Positions 44,929 to 57,051 of a stretch of DNA of 64,000 bases are shown piece after piece; position 1 is the stretch's first letter, and each line of letters begins with the position of its first letter. The notes beneath the pieces are model-generated. The model worked only from the letters and a program-made list of their open reading frames with translations, was not told where the DNA came from and did not search any database. Both the position numbers and the translations under genes were made by a program. Source of the DNA: Wolfiporia cocos (Eukaryota > Basidiomycota > Agaricomycetes > Polyporales > Phaeolaceae); NCBI GenBank assembly GCA_029448655.1, contig JACCLO010000003.1, positions 3,720,001 to 3,784,000 on the forward strand, read 5' to 3'.

Positions 44929-46336
44929 ATGTCTTCTGTGCTACGTTCCGCTGTCGCTCCTTCATTGATGAGTTTGAACCATCTGTAAGTCGTACACCAC
45001 AACTTTCTCGTCATGCGACTCAAGGACGCTGTGGTCACAGCTTCGTACTAAATTGCTGTCATGTCGCATGTAGTGGTGCGCATGGCTTTACCTGAATGCA
45101 CCGCCTACTTAATACAAGTGTGATCGCGTTCGTGATATACGAACATCTAATCACCCTGAGTGATGAGATTCGATTCATATGGAGAACTCGTATTACGGGA
45201 ATTACGATAGTCCTTATCCTGGATCGCTACATACTCTTGATTCTGGGTATTTCACATGGAATTATCCTGATAGGTGAAGGTGTTTCTGTGAGTTAACCAG
45301 TTCTCAACACTATGAGATGACAGTATCTCAGTTGAATCATGGTCTTTGCCCAGAGGTAGTCCCTTTCAACTTTGCGCCACCCACTGAGCCATATTGATCA
45401 CTTGCTGATACATCGCATTCATTAGCTGCAGTGTTCTACCCGTCTTCCAATTCATGTCTATGAGCGTACCTGTCGCTATACAAGCAGGTGATGGCTCGAA
45501 GTTATTAACAACAGCTTGAAAACTCATCCGATGCGCATAGGATTCTCGTCGCTTTGCCTATATATCTTCACTTCGCGGAAATGGATTTACGCTCTCCTGG
45601 CTCTTCTTGCGGGTCTTGTGCCCGTAGGAGCCAATCTCGTCAGTCCCTCAGTGATACCTTTGACTCCAGCGGCGCCCAGAGTGATCATACACCTCCGCAG
45701 TATGTCTTAAGTACGAAATCGTACGCCTACCGTGATGTCTACGGTGGCATAATGGGATGTACTTGCACTGAATCAGCATCGAGGGCCACTTATGTAAAGT
45801 CAGGTCACTCGGCTTGTTGTCTCTACATCATAGCTAATTTCTTTTCAAATAGATGTGTGACAATCGACAGATTGCCGTAGTTCCATGCACTGACTGATGA
45901 CGAGGCAGTATTTATTGTCTCGAGCGTATGCGTCGCCCTCTCAGACGTAGTCGTCATATCATCAACTTCCTGGGGCCGTCGTACTTTCCTTCCAAAGAGG
46001 GAAAGAGCCCATTCGCCTTTGATACTGGCGTTTATAAGAGATGGTAGGCTCGCTTAACTGTTCTAAGACCTATTTCTATTCTGTGCCCACTTCACGATCT
46101 CACTTCAGGGATCCTGTACTTCCTGTAAGCTTTAAGGAACCGAGTGTTATAGCGGTGACGAAGTAAAATATTTGCTACTTGCAGAGGTCTTCTCATCATG
46201 AACATGCTACAAGTAATCTTCAGCCTTACCTGGACCGACAATGTAAGCGGCCACCGTGGCGATCCATCTCAGCTAACATGCCGCCTCAACAGGATTATGG
46301 ACTTGTGGCCATTCTGGATACTTTCATTATACCGTA
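44929..46336 (+). CDS. DUF6533 membrane protein, copy A
   Basis: Multi-exon plus-strand gene. Exon 1 from ATG 44929 (MSSVLRSAVAPS). Near 45120-45270 comes the DUF6533 signature FVIYEHLITLSDEIRFIW with ILDRYILL. Near 45540 comes FSSLCLYIFTSRKWIYALL, and near 45925 VALSDVVVISSTSWGRR. Then GILYF and LIMNMLQVIF, ending DYGLVAILDTFIIP-stop at 46336. The typical SRFxxNLR tail present in copy B is absent, so the C terminus is shortened. Predicted topology is several transmembrane helices. Function of this Agaricomycete family is unknown. Exon borders between the named pieces are approximate. Confidence 0.65.
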
Positions 46337-46570
46337 GCTGAGGATTCCAACCATTCCGATATGCTAGCGCTAACAGCCTGACAGACTGGGGTGTATCCTT
46401 ATGTCACGATTTATACTGAGCATACGTCGGCTCTCTGAGGTTCAGACCATCTCAGATATAGTGCACGTTCAGTCGTCCTACACCAATGCCGGAACGGTAA
46501 CATGTTCAGACACAAGGAAAGCCCCAGACACTTAATCTCCTGGGAATATACCACGTATGTCGATTCGTTA

Positions 46571-47340
46571 CTAGTCGTAGTACATACGGAACTCATTTCT
46601 CGTAGGATAAATGTTTCGATCTGCTAACCGCAGATTATCAAGGGCGACAATAGACGTAGTGACAAAGAACTCTCTCTGTGAAAAATGTGAAGACATACTT
46701 TTGTTAGATCGAGGGCAGTTTGATATTCCATGATCATGGATGCAGCGAATACATCTGCAACAATGATTGGATTTTCCGTATCGCAGACGAAGCTGTTGGT
46801 CTTCAAAATCCTGGTGAAGGAACGGATATGTGAGGCGTCGGATTCTAAGCCACTCGCATAATCGAAGGAGCTCGAGGTTGTCTATCAAAGCTAAAGCCTT
46901 ACCTGCATGAGACAAAAAATAACCGTCATCGACGCGTCTGAATCTGCTGCAATGAACGTGACCGCGTTTGCCGGCGTCCCGCCCGGAAGCCCCTTGAAAG
47001 CGCTCAACTGGCCGTTCGCATGCGATCAGCCATGTCCGGGCCAAAATGACGTTTACCTGAAAGTTCCTAGCGATCTTATATGTGCTGACAGTCGAGCCGA
47101 CTGGATTTCTCACTAGACTCCTGCGCATCTCATGACTTAAATTCGGGGCCGACACTGTCGGCATTCGCTTTGGCTCACCACTTGGATCTCGGCGGCCATG
47201 CCAGGCGGAAATGTTTCTCCCAAGGTATCTAGTTTCGAAGTGGTACATTCTGTATACATAGCCGGCCTTTCGGCCCGTATCCGACTTGGCATTGAAGCTG
47301 AGCATGAGGGATTGTTTGCTGACCTCTTCCGCGGTATCGC
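46571..47340 (-). CDS. Possible minus-strand gene, unknown
   Basis: A continuous 244-codon frame at 47305-46571 runs through the gap between the DUF6533 gene and the second oxidoreductase. Alternative minus-strand frames look more protein-like in places (GTPANAVTFIAADSDA before a GT at about 46900; KTNSFVCDTENPIIVADVF before GTATG near 46695), so the true gene may be spliced. No family recognised. It could also be decayed. Confidence 0.3.
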
Positions 47341-47431
47341 CGGGGTTTGCCTGGTCACCTGGAGGAAGTGCTTGTGATTACGAGGCGTGCAAGGCCCTCT
47401 TCTCTTCACTACATCTTTGATATTTGATACA

Positions 47432-48953
47432 ATGGCTCCTATTCAACCCTTCGTGCTCCGGTGGGGCGTGGTCTCAACAGGATGGATTGCCATGCAATTT
47501 GTCAAGGTACATGATTTGCTATGCGTTCAGCACCAGGCCTAATTGCGAGCGAAGGATTGTCTGATTGACCCCACAACGTACGGAGTAGGAGTCGTTCTAT
47601 GCTTGACGATGACTGTATGACTTGCCATAGACGTGGTACTACCGACGTTGTACACAAAGTGATCGCGGTAGGCTCCCGCAATGGCAACTTGCAGAAGGCA
47701 GCCGAATTCATCGACGCCTACGGCTCGGGTCAGCCGATCAAGGCGTACGGCACATACGAGGAGGTTTATGCAGATAAAGTAGATTTCTCCAATGTTAGTT
47801 TTTCTTTTGCTCATTCTGTCTAGGATGTCGACGTCGTGTACATTGGTGCGGGTGCATCATCTTTCCCGTACACACCTATATTAATAAATTTCTATCAGGA
47901 TCCCCGCATACTCAGCACTACGAGAACGCGCTCGCAGCCCTCAAAGCTGGAAAACATGTATTATGCGAGAAACCGTCTACGTCCAATACCGCAGAGCTTC
48001 GTCGCCTCTTATCAGTTGCGAAGGAGAGGAATTTGTTCTTTATGGAGGCAATGTGGACTCGATTCCAGCCTCTCGCAAAGGAAGTGAAGCGGATAGCAGA
48101 AGAGGGAGCTCTGGGAGACCCCGTAGTTGTGCACGCCGACTTTGCCTTTGACTTCTACATTGACAGTAAGCCGAACTGATACCAGAGTATACTTATTTAC
48201 TGATCTCTGATAGCTCTACCTAAAACGCACAGAATGCTGGATCCGCAGCTTGGTGGGGGTGCTGTGCTTGACTTGTGAGTGTCATACATAAGCTATATTA
48301 CACTCCCATGACTGATAAGGAACAGGGGGCCGTACCCTATGTTCTGGGTAAGAAGCTTCGGTAACTTAACCTTCTAGATGATGGTTCAGCGCGTATGTTT
48401 AGACCATACTCGCCTTGTACGAACACCCCTCAAACAAGAAGGCTCTCCCCACAAGCGTCAGTGCAGCAATGGTCAAAACACCCATCACTGGTGTCGACAG
48501 CATTACGTCCTGGACAGTCAACTTCACGTCCACGCTGCGTGCTCAGGCCATACTCAGTTGCACCATGATGGCACCTTCGGCACCGTTCGGTGCGACGATC
48601 CGCTATCGAGGCGGCAACATCATTATTGGTACGCCAATCGCCATTCCAACGACGTTCACGGTGCAATACTTCGACAAGCCGGGGAGTGGCACGGTTGTAC
48701 GTGAGGAGAAGCGCGTATTTGAGTATGTGGGCGGTGGGTGGCACTATGAGGCAGACGAGGTTGCCAGATGCGTGAGGGACGGGAAGCTCGAGAGCGAGCT
48801 GTGGGGCCATGACAAAAGCCTTTTGCTCATGAATGTCCTGGACGAGGTTATTCTTCTTTCATTGCGCACGTCATGCTGGCTCACTATTCCCATTCACAGG
48901 TGCGTCGCCAGGGAGACTATAAGTTACCTGATGGCGTTGAGAAAGTCATTTAA
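47432..48953 (+). CDS. Gfo/Idh/MocA oxidoreductase, dihydrodiol/xylose dehydrogenase-like, copy 2
   Basis: Nine exons (47432-47506, 47555-47577, 47631-47778, 47824-47845, 47899-48165, 48214-48274, 48326-48347, 48403-48846, 48900-48953). Every exon has exactly the same length as in copy 1, giving 371 aa. Shared motifs are LRWGVVSTGWIA, AVGSRNGN, GSPHTQHYENALAALKAGKH, EAMWTRFQP and GGGAVLDLGPYP. Differences are scattered: GWIA for GRIA at the nucleotide-binding turn, EKPSTSN for EKATTSN, and YIDTLPKTH for QVDTLPLSH. Both copies look functional. It clearly arose by tandem duplication together with the following DUF6533 gene. Confidence 0.9.
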
Positions 48954-50152
48954 TGCTATCATATGTAGGAAGCCGAATGTCCGTACGTTTCTGACGTGTC
49001 CTATTATATCGTTCGCGGTTTGTAGAAACGTTTCAATCGACATGAGCAGACCCCTTATCAGCAAGTCGCAAATTAGAACTCGGATAGCATTGGACGAATG
49101 CTCCATTATTCGAGCCCATTGCTATTGAGGGGTTCGTTAGCCATTGTCGAAAAGCTCGGGTGTAGTTTATGAGGGTCCGGACCGGCTGTGTTCAAGTGGT
49201 ACGATGCAGGCATCTTAGGCTCTACGCGGGAAAAGACCATTTGAATTGTCTCTCAAAGGGGTTATACCACTAATTGAATTTGTTCTCAGAGTTTACAGTA
49301 TCGTGGGAACTGACGAGGGGAGGCGGTTTCGAAGACCTCCTTTAGAAGTCCTGTATCTATTTCTCTAGACGAACAAACGATCTATCGCCGAGGTGCAGTC
49401 GGTGATGATCGATGAAGTATTGCCATGCTTGCAGATTCCATTGCCCATTTGACACAGGTGTGTGGTATGTCTCAGACAAAGTCTCCTCACATCTCGAAAA
49501 AGAAATACCGCTCCATGTGTCAGAAGTGTAAACATTCCATCGTTGTGGTGTCCATCATTATCTGGAAGCCACTAATTATTGGCTCAGCACATCAAAGCAA
49601 TCTATTGGGCTCCCAAGGATTGGTTTAAGCATAGAATGCAGTGAAGAATTATTACATGTGAGCTTTCAAGATGTTATCGACGTATCAATGCTCCGGAAAG
49701 CTGTGATGATTGGAATGCTAACTTTCCTTTTGGGTAGAACTTCTGCTGAGTCAATGGCGATCACAAGGCCGTCTACGGTACTATTCTTTCCAAGCTTACA
49801 CGACCCACGTACCGCCAAGCTGAAGGCAATATGACAGCATCCGCTCTCTTCTCTGCAAATGTGATATTCTGTTGAGGAACATTTGTTCGTCTGCCCATGA
49901 CTGTTGACAGGAAGCAGTAAGTGGCTGCGTGTGAAGATCGCCCAAACCTTCTAGAAGGTCTGATTAAACTTTCATTTGTAGCTTGATACAACAGCTACGC
50001 TCTGTGATAGTTCTCGTGAAGATTGCTGTCTTCCAGGATGCACGCATGAGCTCGACGTTCTTCCCACAAGAATCATTCTATTCCCATTCCTATAAATTAC
50101 TGGTGCTCACAATTCACAGCCCACCCACCGACTAGGTACCGAATTTCACGAC
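48954..50152. other. Intergenic, no gene recognised
   Basis: About 1.2 kb. TATAAATT at 50091-50098 lies about 60 bp before the ATG at 50153 and is the likely promoter of the DUF6533 copy B gene. Confidence 0.5.
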
Positions 50153-51918
50153 ATGTCCTCGGCATCTTCAAACGAGACCTCTATCATAATTCAGTCATTA
50201 AATGAATTGTGAGTCTATTTGCGTGCAAAATCGCACTCAGGCTGACGGTGGACTAGGCTCAGTCTGAATTATTGTCAGGTTGCAAGTAGTGGCGAGTATT
50301 ATCTCATTGCTCCTCATTCTCCGCTTGATGAGCTTGACAGCGCTCATCGTATACGAGCATTTCATGAACCTGTTCGATGAGGTTCACTTCGTGTGGCAAT
50401 ACCAGATGACAGCAACCACGTTCCTTCTTCTAATGAACCGCTATATGCTTCTTATCAACGGTATTTGGTCCGCTGTCATGATTTTCAATACCAATCCCTC
50501 GCCAGTAAGTGCGGCGTTCCATAGCATATTACACTATCCTCACTGAGATGGTTGAGGGGTACCAATTTGCTCTTAAATGCAAGACAAAGAGACTAATGCC
50601 GTCTTCAATGTCAGCTGTAGAACTACCCTTGTTCTAATCGATATAGTGAACACCATCCCATCGCTTATCGTTGCAGGTATATCCGACTTCCATTTCTCTG
50701 TAAAAGGTATAACAATGCACAGGATTCTCGGCTTTGTGTGTATTTGCGATCAGCGGTCGGGAAATCCTACTCGCTATAGCAGCACTTCTGACTGGCCTGG
50801 TCCCCGCTGCCGCAAATATAGTAGGTCGTCAATTATCATCCGTACGAAAAATTTATTGAAAATATGCCTCGTAGTATGTATCAACAGCAGTGTCTAACCT
50901 TACCACATCCTATTATTACGGTATAGAATTATGCAGCTACACGCCGACTGTGCCGGAGAGTGCTTCCGCAGCGTGAGATTATTGGCCACTTGATTGGTTT
51001 ACCAATGCACTGAACGATAACTGAACAGATGTATGCCCGCTTTTACTAGTTAAATATGCTATTTGACAATCTATGCTGACTTGATCATTCAGTGGGAGTA
51101 GTTAGCCCTCTATGTGCCATTTTTTCAGACGCTGTCGTCATCTATACGACATGGCGAGACACTCTTTCTCTGACGAGGCGCACGATGAGGTCCCAAACGC
51201 ACACAGGCCCGCTCGCGTTGTTCATCCAAGAGGGTAGGTCGATATCAGAACGAACGAATGAGATTAGCTTATCCGACGCAGGTACCGGGTATTACGTGTA
51301 TGTTTTGGACACGACGATCCGCCAAATGCATGCGTGTGATGCGATCGAACAGAGTACTCCTATTAATCAGTATCTGGCAACTAGTATCAAACCAAGTTTC
51401 CGCATTAGATGTGAGTGTGCACACATACGAAGCGAGATTATCACCCTAAATCTGATGGACACAGTCTATCTCAGCAAATGTCACTGTGTTTTCATCAACG
51501 TGAGATCTACTATTTCCGTGATAGGCGTGCTCTCGAACGCCAATTAATTTGCAGACTTGCGAACGTCCTAATTTCAAGATTCATGTTCAATCTACGACGG
51601 ATTTCTACAGTCACAACGCGAGGTAACGGGACGGAATCTGAACATCTCTCAACTGGGACAGGCGAGAGCATACGATTTGCTTCAAGGCTTGCAGGCAACA
51701 TTGGATATCCCCGCATAATCCGTTCCGCGGAGGTTACCTCCGAAAGTAGCGATGATGTTGTTGAGATCGTGGGTCTCAGCCATCTGGTTGAAGAAATAGA
51801 AGTGAGTCTAGTCATTGAGATAATAGCAACCCATTCAAACGTTGCCGCAGCTGAACAGAGTAGGGAACCATTGATTCTCGTGGGCGATTACTACTGGAAA
51901 GATACGTCTCTTGGTTGA
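50153..51918 (+). CDS. DUF6533 membrane protein, copy B
   Basis: Exon 1 at ATG 50153 (MSSASSNETSIIIQSLNEL, then a GTGAGT donor). Near 50335-50450 come LIVYEHFMNLFDEVHFVW and LLLMNRYMLL. At 50597-50678 comes a Cys-containing segment (SCRTTLVLIDIV). At about 50722 FSALCVFAISGREILLAI follows a CAG acceptor. At 51090-51230 come AIFSDAVVIYTTW and LALFIQEG. The last exon (about 51550-51918) carries LANVLISRFMFNLRRI and a polar tail to the stop. This is the full family layout including the SRFxxNLR tail missing from copy A. Splice borders were only partly fixed. Confidence 0.7.
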
Positions 51919-52170
51919 CATACAATCGCATGGGCGGCAGTTGTTGTAAAAAGCATTGGGATGTCTTGGAACAGATGCATATTATGTCAGTGTTATGAGA
52001 CTGGATATCGTCTACAGAACTTTCATCTGCGAGCTGTTGATGTCTTTACCGGTAATATATAACAAATGGGCACCAGCTGTATTTATAAGGGCGAGGTCTA
52101 GTCAATGACATTAGCCTCTCTACATTCATTGTCTCGGCATAAGATTTTATTCAACTTAGTCGTGAATTTT

Positions 52171-52507
52171 ATGGCAACCCTGGAAAAAGCAGTGATTCCG
52201 AAGATAGTGTCGCAATGTCGTGCCGTTCAAAGTAATAATTGCTAACACGATCGACCTCCTCAGTTCAGATCCTTGCTGCCAATGTCCGCCACATAGCCAA
52301 CATCGCTCTCATAAGCGACGAACGACCTGCGTAAGTGGGGTACATTCTGGGATTCCTCGGCAACGGTGCTGCTCCATTCAATGTGAGTGTGATCATTTGA
52401 GTTACAGCAAGTGGACTTCTACGCAAACCCGTCGCTCCGCGGGCGGTGATCACCGCAACAGAGTGTCCGCATCAAATATCGAGATAATTGACCTTGTTCT
52501 GAAGTAG
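52171..52507 (+). CDS. Possible small spliced gene, unknown
   Basis: ATG 52171 follows a TATTTATAAGG motif near 52080. Two short introns (GT near 52232, AG 52264; GT near 52332, AG near 52409) would join a frame of about 75 codons ending at TAG 52505-52507. It contains ILAANVRHIANIALISDE. No family match is recognised. It could equally be a degenerate piece of a neighbouring gene. Confidence 0.25.
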
Positions 52508-53650
52508 GTACAACTACTTACGATGTAATGCATTATCTTTCCTTCAGAACTCAGCATGCGTGCTGAGCATGCTACGAAATGACTGAGCCCCGGGATCTGC
52601 GGGACGGTCAAGATAACACGACAAAGTACCTGTAATGAATGATATCCAAAGTGACAAATGGTCGAAGTGAGGAAATTAGTGAGTATTCAAACTATGGCAA
52701 CATACTCATATACTCGAGCTTCTACTGTCTTATGGACAATCACATAACATCTCTGCGGTTTCTACCGGTACTGGGCCGGAATGTCAGTTACATATGCACT
52801 TTGCCACAATATTTGTCTCCGCACATCAGTATAAACCAACATAGCATGACGCCAGGTCATAACGGGACCTAGACTGCACCGATGCTGATCATCGTTCTCT
52901 GAGGCCCCTTGTCAGCACCTCTGCAAGGTCCCTTCTTCCCCCCTTCATAAACTTTGGCTCCATCCATCCTCCGTGTAGCACGCAACGATCGTAGAGCTCC
53001 AGCACAGAATATTACTTCAATTATTTATGTTGGATGGCGCAAGTGCACATGAACAAGGCCTGATGTAGCGCATCCGTTCGCCTCCGAGATCCTCTCAGGG
53101 CGTGAACCACAGTCTCTCGTCCCGTTCAGAATGTTGGCCTACGCTTCGTATCACCCTGGTTCTGCTCTGCGCGCCATTCATTGCCACTGAGAAAAATGGG
53201 TCCTGTTCGCTTATATAGCGATCATTGGTCAGGTATCTCTGCAGGCATGGGCGATGACAAAGATCCAATCGCGATCATGGCGCAGACAAGCGTCAGGTGC
53301 GCCCAGAGTACCAGTTTAACTCAGAGATGAATCTAAGGATAACAGTGTAGCTCGGATTCATGATAATATTTAAATAGCTGCATGCGACATAGGTACGAGC
53401 GAAACACGAGTCTCATTGATTTGCAATGGAGGCTGTTATAACAACGGATTCCGATGCTGGCACGAGGGCACTGATACAGCTGAACTCGTATCACACCCAT
53501 CCGCCATGAGCGTATGAGCGGTGATATTAGACACTGTCACTGTGCACTTGCGACGACATCGGCTAATACATAGCCTCTTCAACTTGTGCACGTATGTCCA
53601 AGGCCGATGTGTTCTCTATATTATACGTAAGGGAACCGTCACAATACCTA
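52508..53650. other. Intergenic, no gene recognised
   Basis: About 1.1 kb with short frames only and no clear repeat or RNA gene. Confidence 0.5.
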
Positions 53651-55015
53651 TCAATATAACATACCTTCCTCGCAACACAGAATGACCTCTGCTGCAAGTT
53701 GATGGAGTCGATCCCGGAGGTCTGGAGAGAACGATGAGTCATTTGCTACCACACACAGCTTCAATGCGGCAAGAGGCGCTGTACGCCATGATGGGGAGGA
53801 GAAACATTCAACCAGGTCCCCGAGCATATATGATCCGAGTGGGTAAACGATCTCGAACCGCTTGAGTTGTGGCAAGATGCGACGACTGGTCAGATGTGGA
53901 TCAATGCCCACCTCCTCCTGTATCATCGTGAGGAATCCCACAAGCACTGAGGGGGCGATATTGAGCACGAGGTCGACTACATTGGGAAGGAGCGTGAGCA
54001 AGATTGCCCACTCTTCTGCAGTGGATAATGCCGAAGAGGTATTGATGCGCAGACGATGGATAGTGGGGTACGACAGAAGCCCCAGCTCGCCCAAGGCCAG
54101 ATCACGGTCTGTGTATGAATTCCACGACACTGTCAACACATCCTCCGGAACCACGGAGCGCATCGTCGCTCTGGTGTACTGTGTCCACATACTCGAGTTC
54201 CGTGTGATCGTCAGAGACTTCCCCGACAGATAAGAGAATAGCCTGTAGCGACGGAGAGTGGCGGGGGATGTGCGTCGTCTCCATAGACGACCGATCCCGC
54301 TTGTCAAATAGTATTTCGACTGTGGTTGTTGGCGGGAAAACCATGCAGCTCAGTAGCTGAACGTGATCAAAGCAAGTGATCGATTAAAGCACCAGATGCT
54401 CCAAGTGCAGTATATGTGCTGGTTCCGAACGGCTTTGCGGCAACGCTGCATCGAAGTCGTACGAGTAGCTAAGGCAGATGTCAATAGATTCAAGTGAGGC
54501 ATTGGATCGCAAAAGGTGCAGTAGTGACCCCATTGTGGGAAATTTGATTCCAGACAGTGTCAGACAAGTGAGGCTAGTGCATTTTGGCGGACAGAAGTAC
54601 AAGCCAGAGACCGACAGCTCACGCAACGCGGATTGGTGGACAGCAGATGGGCTATGGGTTCACATCAGGTAAAGGACACCTCCGGTAACTCGCTATCGGC
54701 GTTGTTGCCCCTGAGAAGCACAAAGTCTTCACCCCCTGCACAATCGTATCTGATACCTATCGGCAATGTCGCAGACCGCGATAGAAGCCGAGAGAGGAGT
54801 GCGGGATTCACAGACCATGAGGATACCACGGAAGTCCATAGTTCAGGGGATGCATGAGCAACTTTTCGCCAGCGGCTACAGACGGAGGGTATCGCAAGGA
54901 GTGTCGGATGCTCGAGACATGAACCGTGGATGCATAGCGGTGCAAAATCAGATCCAGCAAGGAATATCTCGCGTAGACAGTCATCGGCAAGACGATTGAT
55001 GGGCGCAGTAGCCAT
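53651..55015 (-). CDS. F-box protein with LRR-like C terminus
   Basis: Starts at ATG 55015 (MATAPINRLADDCLREIFLAG). The F-box (INRLADDCLREIF, then IPSVCSRWRKVAHASPELWTSV) spans about residues 6-60. Exons follow at about 54630-54384 (LRELSVSGLYFCPP, LTCLTLSGIKFPTMGSLLHLL, leucine-repeat-like) and about 54340-53651 (LRINTSS, ILLTLLPNVVDLVLNIAPS, LPQLKRFEIVYP). Introns are short (about 40-50 nt). The join within 54.2-54.34 kb is unclear because two overlapping frames both look plausible, so a frameshift is possible. Such proteins recruit substrates to SCF ubiquitin ligase; the target is unknown. Confidence 0.65.
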
Positions 55016-55214
55016 AGCACAACACACTGGGCGGTGATGCGGCTGTAACAAAAACCTCCACTGTTCTCGCGATGACCTCGAAGGCTGTGTTTGTGACTCG
55101 CCTAGCTGTGCAGCTCCCGAGCTGACAAGTGGTCGCTGTTTGGCGGCGCTGCACCCGCCAACAGACAATGTCAAAGTCTGGCAGGAACTGCAGCTGGTAG
55201 AGCCGACTCACTGG

Positions 55215-55674
55215 TGATGTGCAAAGGCTCAAAGCCGTGAGCCGGGCCGAGCCGAGCCTTGGGGGCGGCTTACGACGGCTCAGGGCCCGGCTTGGATTGC
55301 GAGCCGGCCGTAGCCGAGCCCTGAGCCGGCGGCTTTAGGCGCGCAGCTGTAGCGAGCGAAAATAGGCCCGTTGGTACAACATTTTGCATACTTTCAACTT
55401 AGATATTCTCAATAACCATACAATAACTTGTGGCCGGTGCAGAACTTCGTAACTATTGCGATCGGGATTGCGATCGGGGTTGTGATCGAGACCTGTATTT
55501 TCCGTCAGTGTCATGAGCAACTGTAGATCAGGACAACAATAGATAGCGGACATATATGCATCCTGAATGCATTGTGCTGCAATTTTGAGCTGTACAAACC
55601 AATAACTTCGAGGTCCTTCCTGATTGCTCATAAGCCCCGGCCTGAGCCTGAGCCGAGCCGGGCTTTGCACATCA
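55215..55674. mobile_element. hAT-like MITE, GGCTCGGC-rich
   Basis: The ends are inverted repeats (TGATGTGCAAAG at 55215; CTTTGCACATCA ending 55674). They are followed inward by repeated GAGCCG/CGGCTC words, typical of subterminal transposase-binding repeats. Outer bases TGG (left) and CTA (right) would extend the right end to the hAT-type TAGTGATG. Flanking 8-mers match only partly. About 460 bp with no coding capacity. It lies just upstream of the F-box gene start. Confidence 0.65.
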
Positions 55675-57051
55675 CTACGTCGGACTCACCTGAGACGATG
55701 CCTTCGAAGGTTAGGCCGAGATTTTGGTTAATCATTGATCGTATCGTAGCAGGTAAGTGTTGATCAATCGATCAAGCGCCATAGCCACAATACTAGTCCC
55801 GCGCGATTTTGGATGGCATGTTGAAACAAGAAATAGACGTGGCAATACTGAAGTACTGAGCCTGGAATGAATGTGAGGAAACAAGTGGCGACACAAATAT
55901 ACCATAAGACACAGAAAACTACTATTCACTTATAACTTCGACGCCATTCAGGTTGGTAATCGGTTACAGATGCTTTGTGAGCACGCAGGTTAAGCCTAAG
56001 CCTAACATGATCTCTACACTACTGTGCTTACTGGGCGACTGCAATTGAGAACTTGACCACTGTTTTGTAACTGCTCTGGCTTCAACGTAGTAATTGCGCA
56101 TATCTATGCGATGGATACCTTTACCGTAAAATAAATGATACTTAAGTGTGTGTACCTCATTATAAGTTACCGAATCAACGCTCTCATGTTTTGCCGTCCT
56201 TGCGAATTTGGGGGAGTAGCAATTGCAATAGTCTTTCCGCGGTCTGTAAGTATACAGTGACCATATCTACGGTCTGGTGGGGAGCAGTACCAAATGACGC
56301 ATCCCAAGGGAATGATAAGCGCCAGCTCGTAGCAGCGCAGATCAGCTGCAGCACGATGCGGCTGTGCTGGAAGCACTACAAAGATCCTGCTCGTGACGTC
56401 CCCTGCATTACTTGCAATCACACGTTTCAATTGGCGTTCTGATTGCACCGCTAAGAGTCGAACAAGGCCTTCGGCGGCTCCGAGTGGTTGCAGCAGGTCG
56501 CCCCTAGCTGTATCTTGTTTTCATGCAAACACTGGCAGCTGCCACGCCGCTTTCTGACTGGTGTCTTCGGTGAAGACAACAGCTCCCCCGAGATCTTCAA
56601 TGCTTCAGATCTATTTCATAACCGTTGAGTGCCCGACGGCTGCTTCTCTCGGCAGTGTGGATCTCATCTGAATTGCAGCAGAGCCACGGGCCCACGTGGG
56701 AGGTGGATCCCCGTTTCCGAGGAATGCTGAGGTAGTTGCAATATGTCACATCCTCAGAAGATGATTGCTTGCGTGGCGTGTCTTATGGTCACACATGCGG
56801 CCCCGATATACGCTTCCTGGCCTCGGCAACCGCAAACAGGCTTGTACGCTATGGATACACTCATTACAATTTGTCAAAACAGTCTTATCGAGGCGCTCCG
56901 TCACCCTTGCCAATCGGCCGATTGTGAGTCGCAGGCAGTGAATGCGTTGCAATTCTGTGTCATGTTCCCGCTTGTGCGCGCCTCGGAATGGCTATAAAGT
57001 ACCTCGACTTCGGGAAGCGAGGATAGCCGTACAGTAGGACAACTCAGCATT
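55675..57051. other. Intergenic with promoter of the P450 gene
   Basis: No gene recognised. TATAAAG at 56993-56999 lies 53 bp before the ATG at 57052 on the same strand and is the likely core promoter of the CYP53-like gene. Confidence 0.55.
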
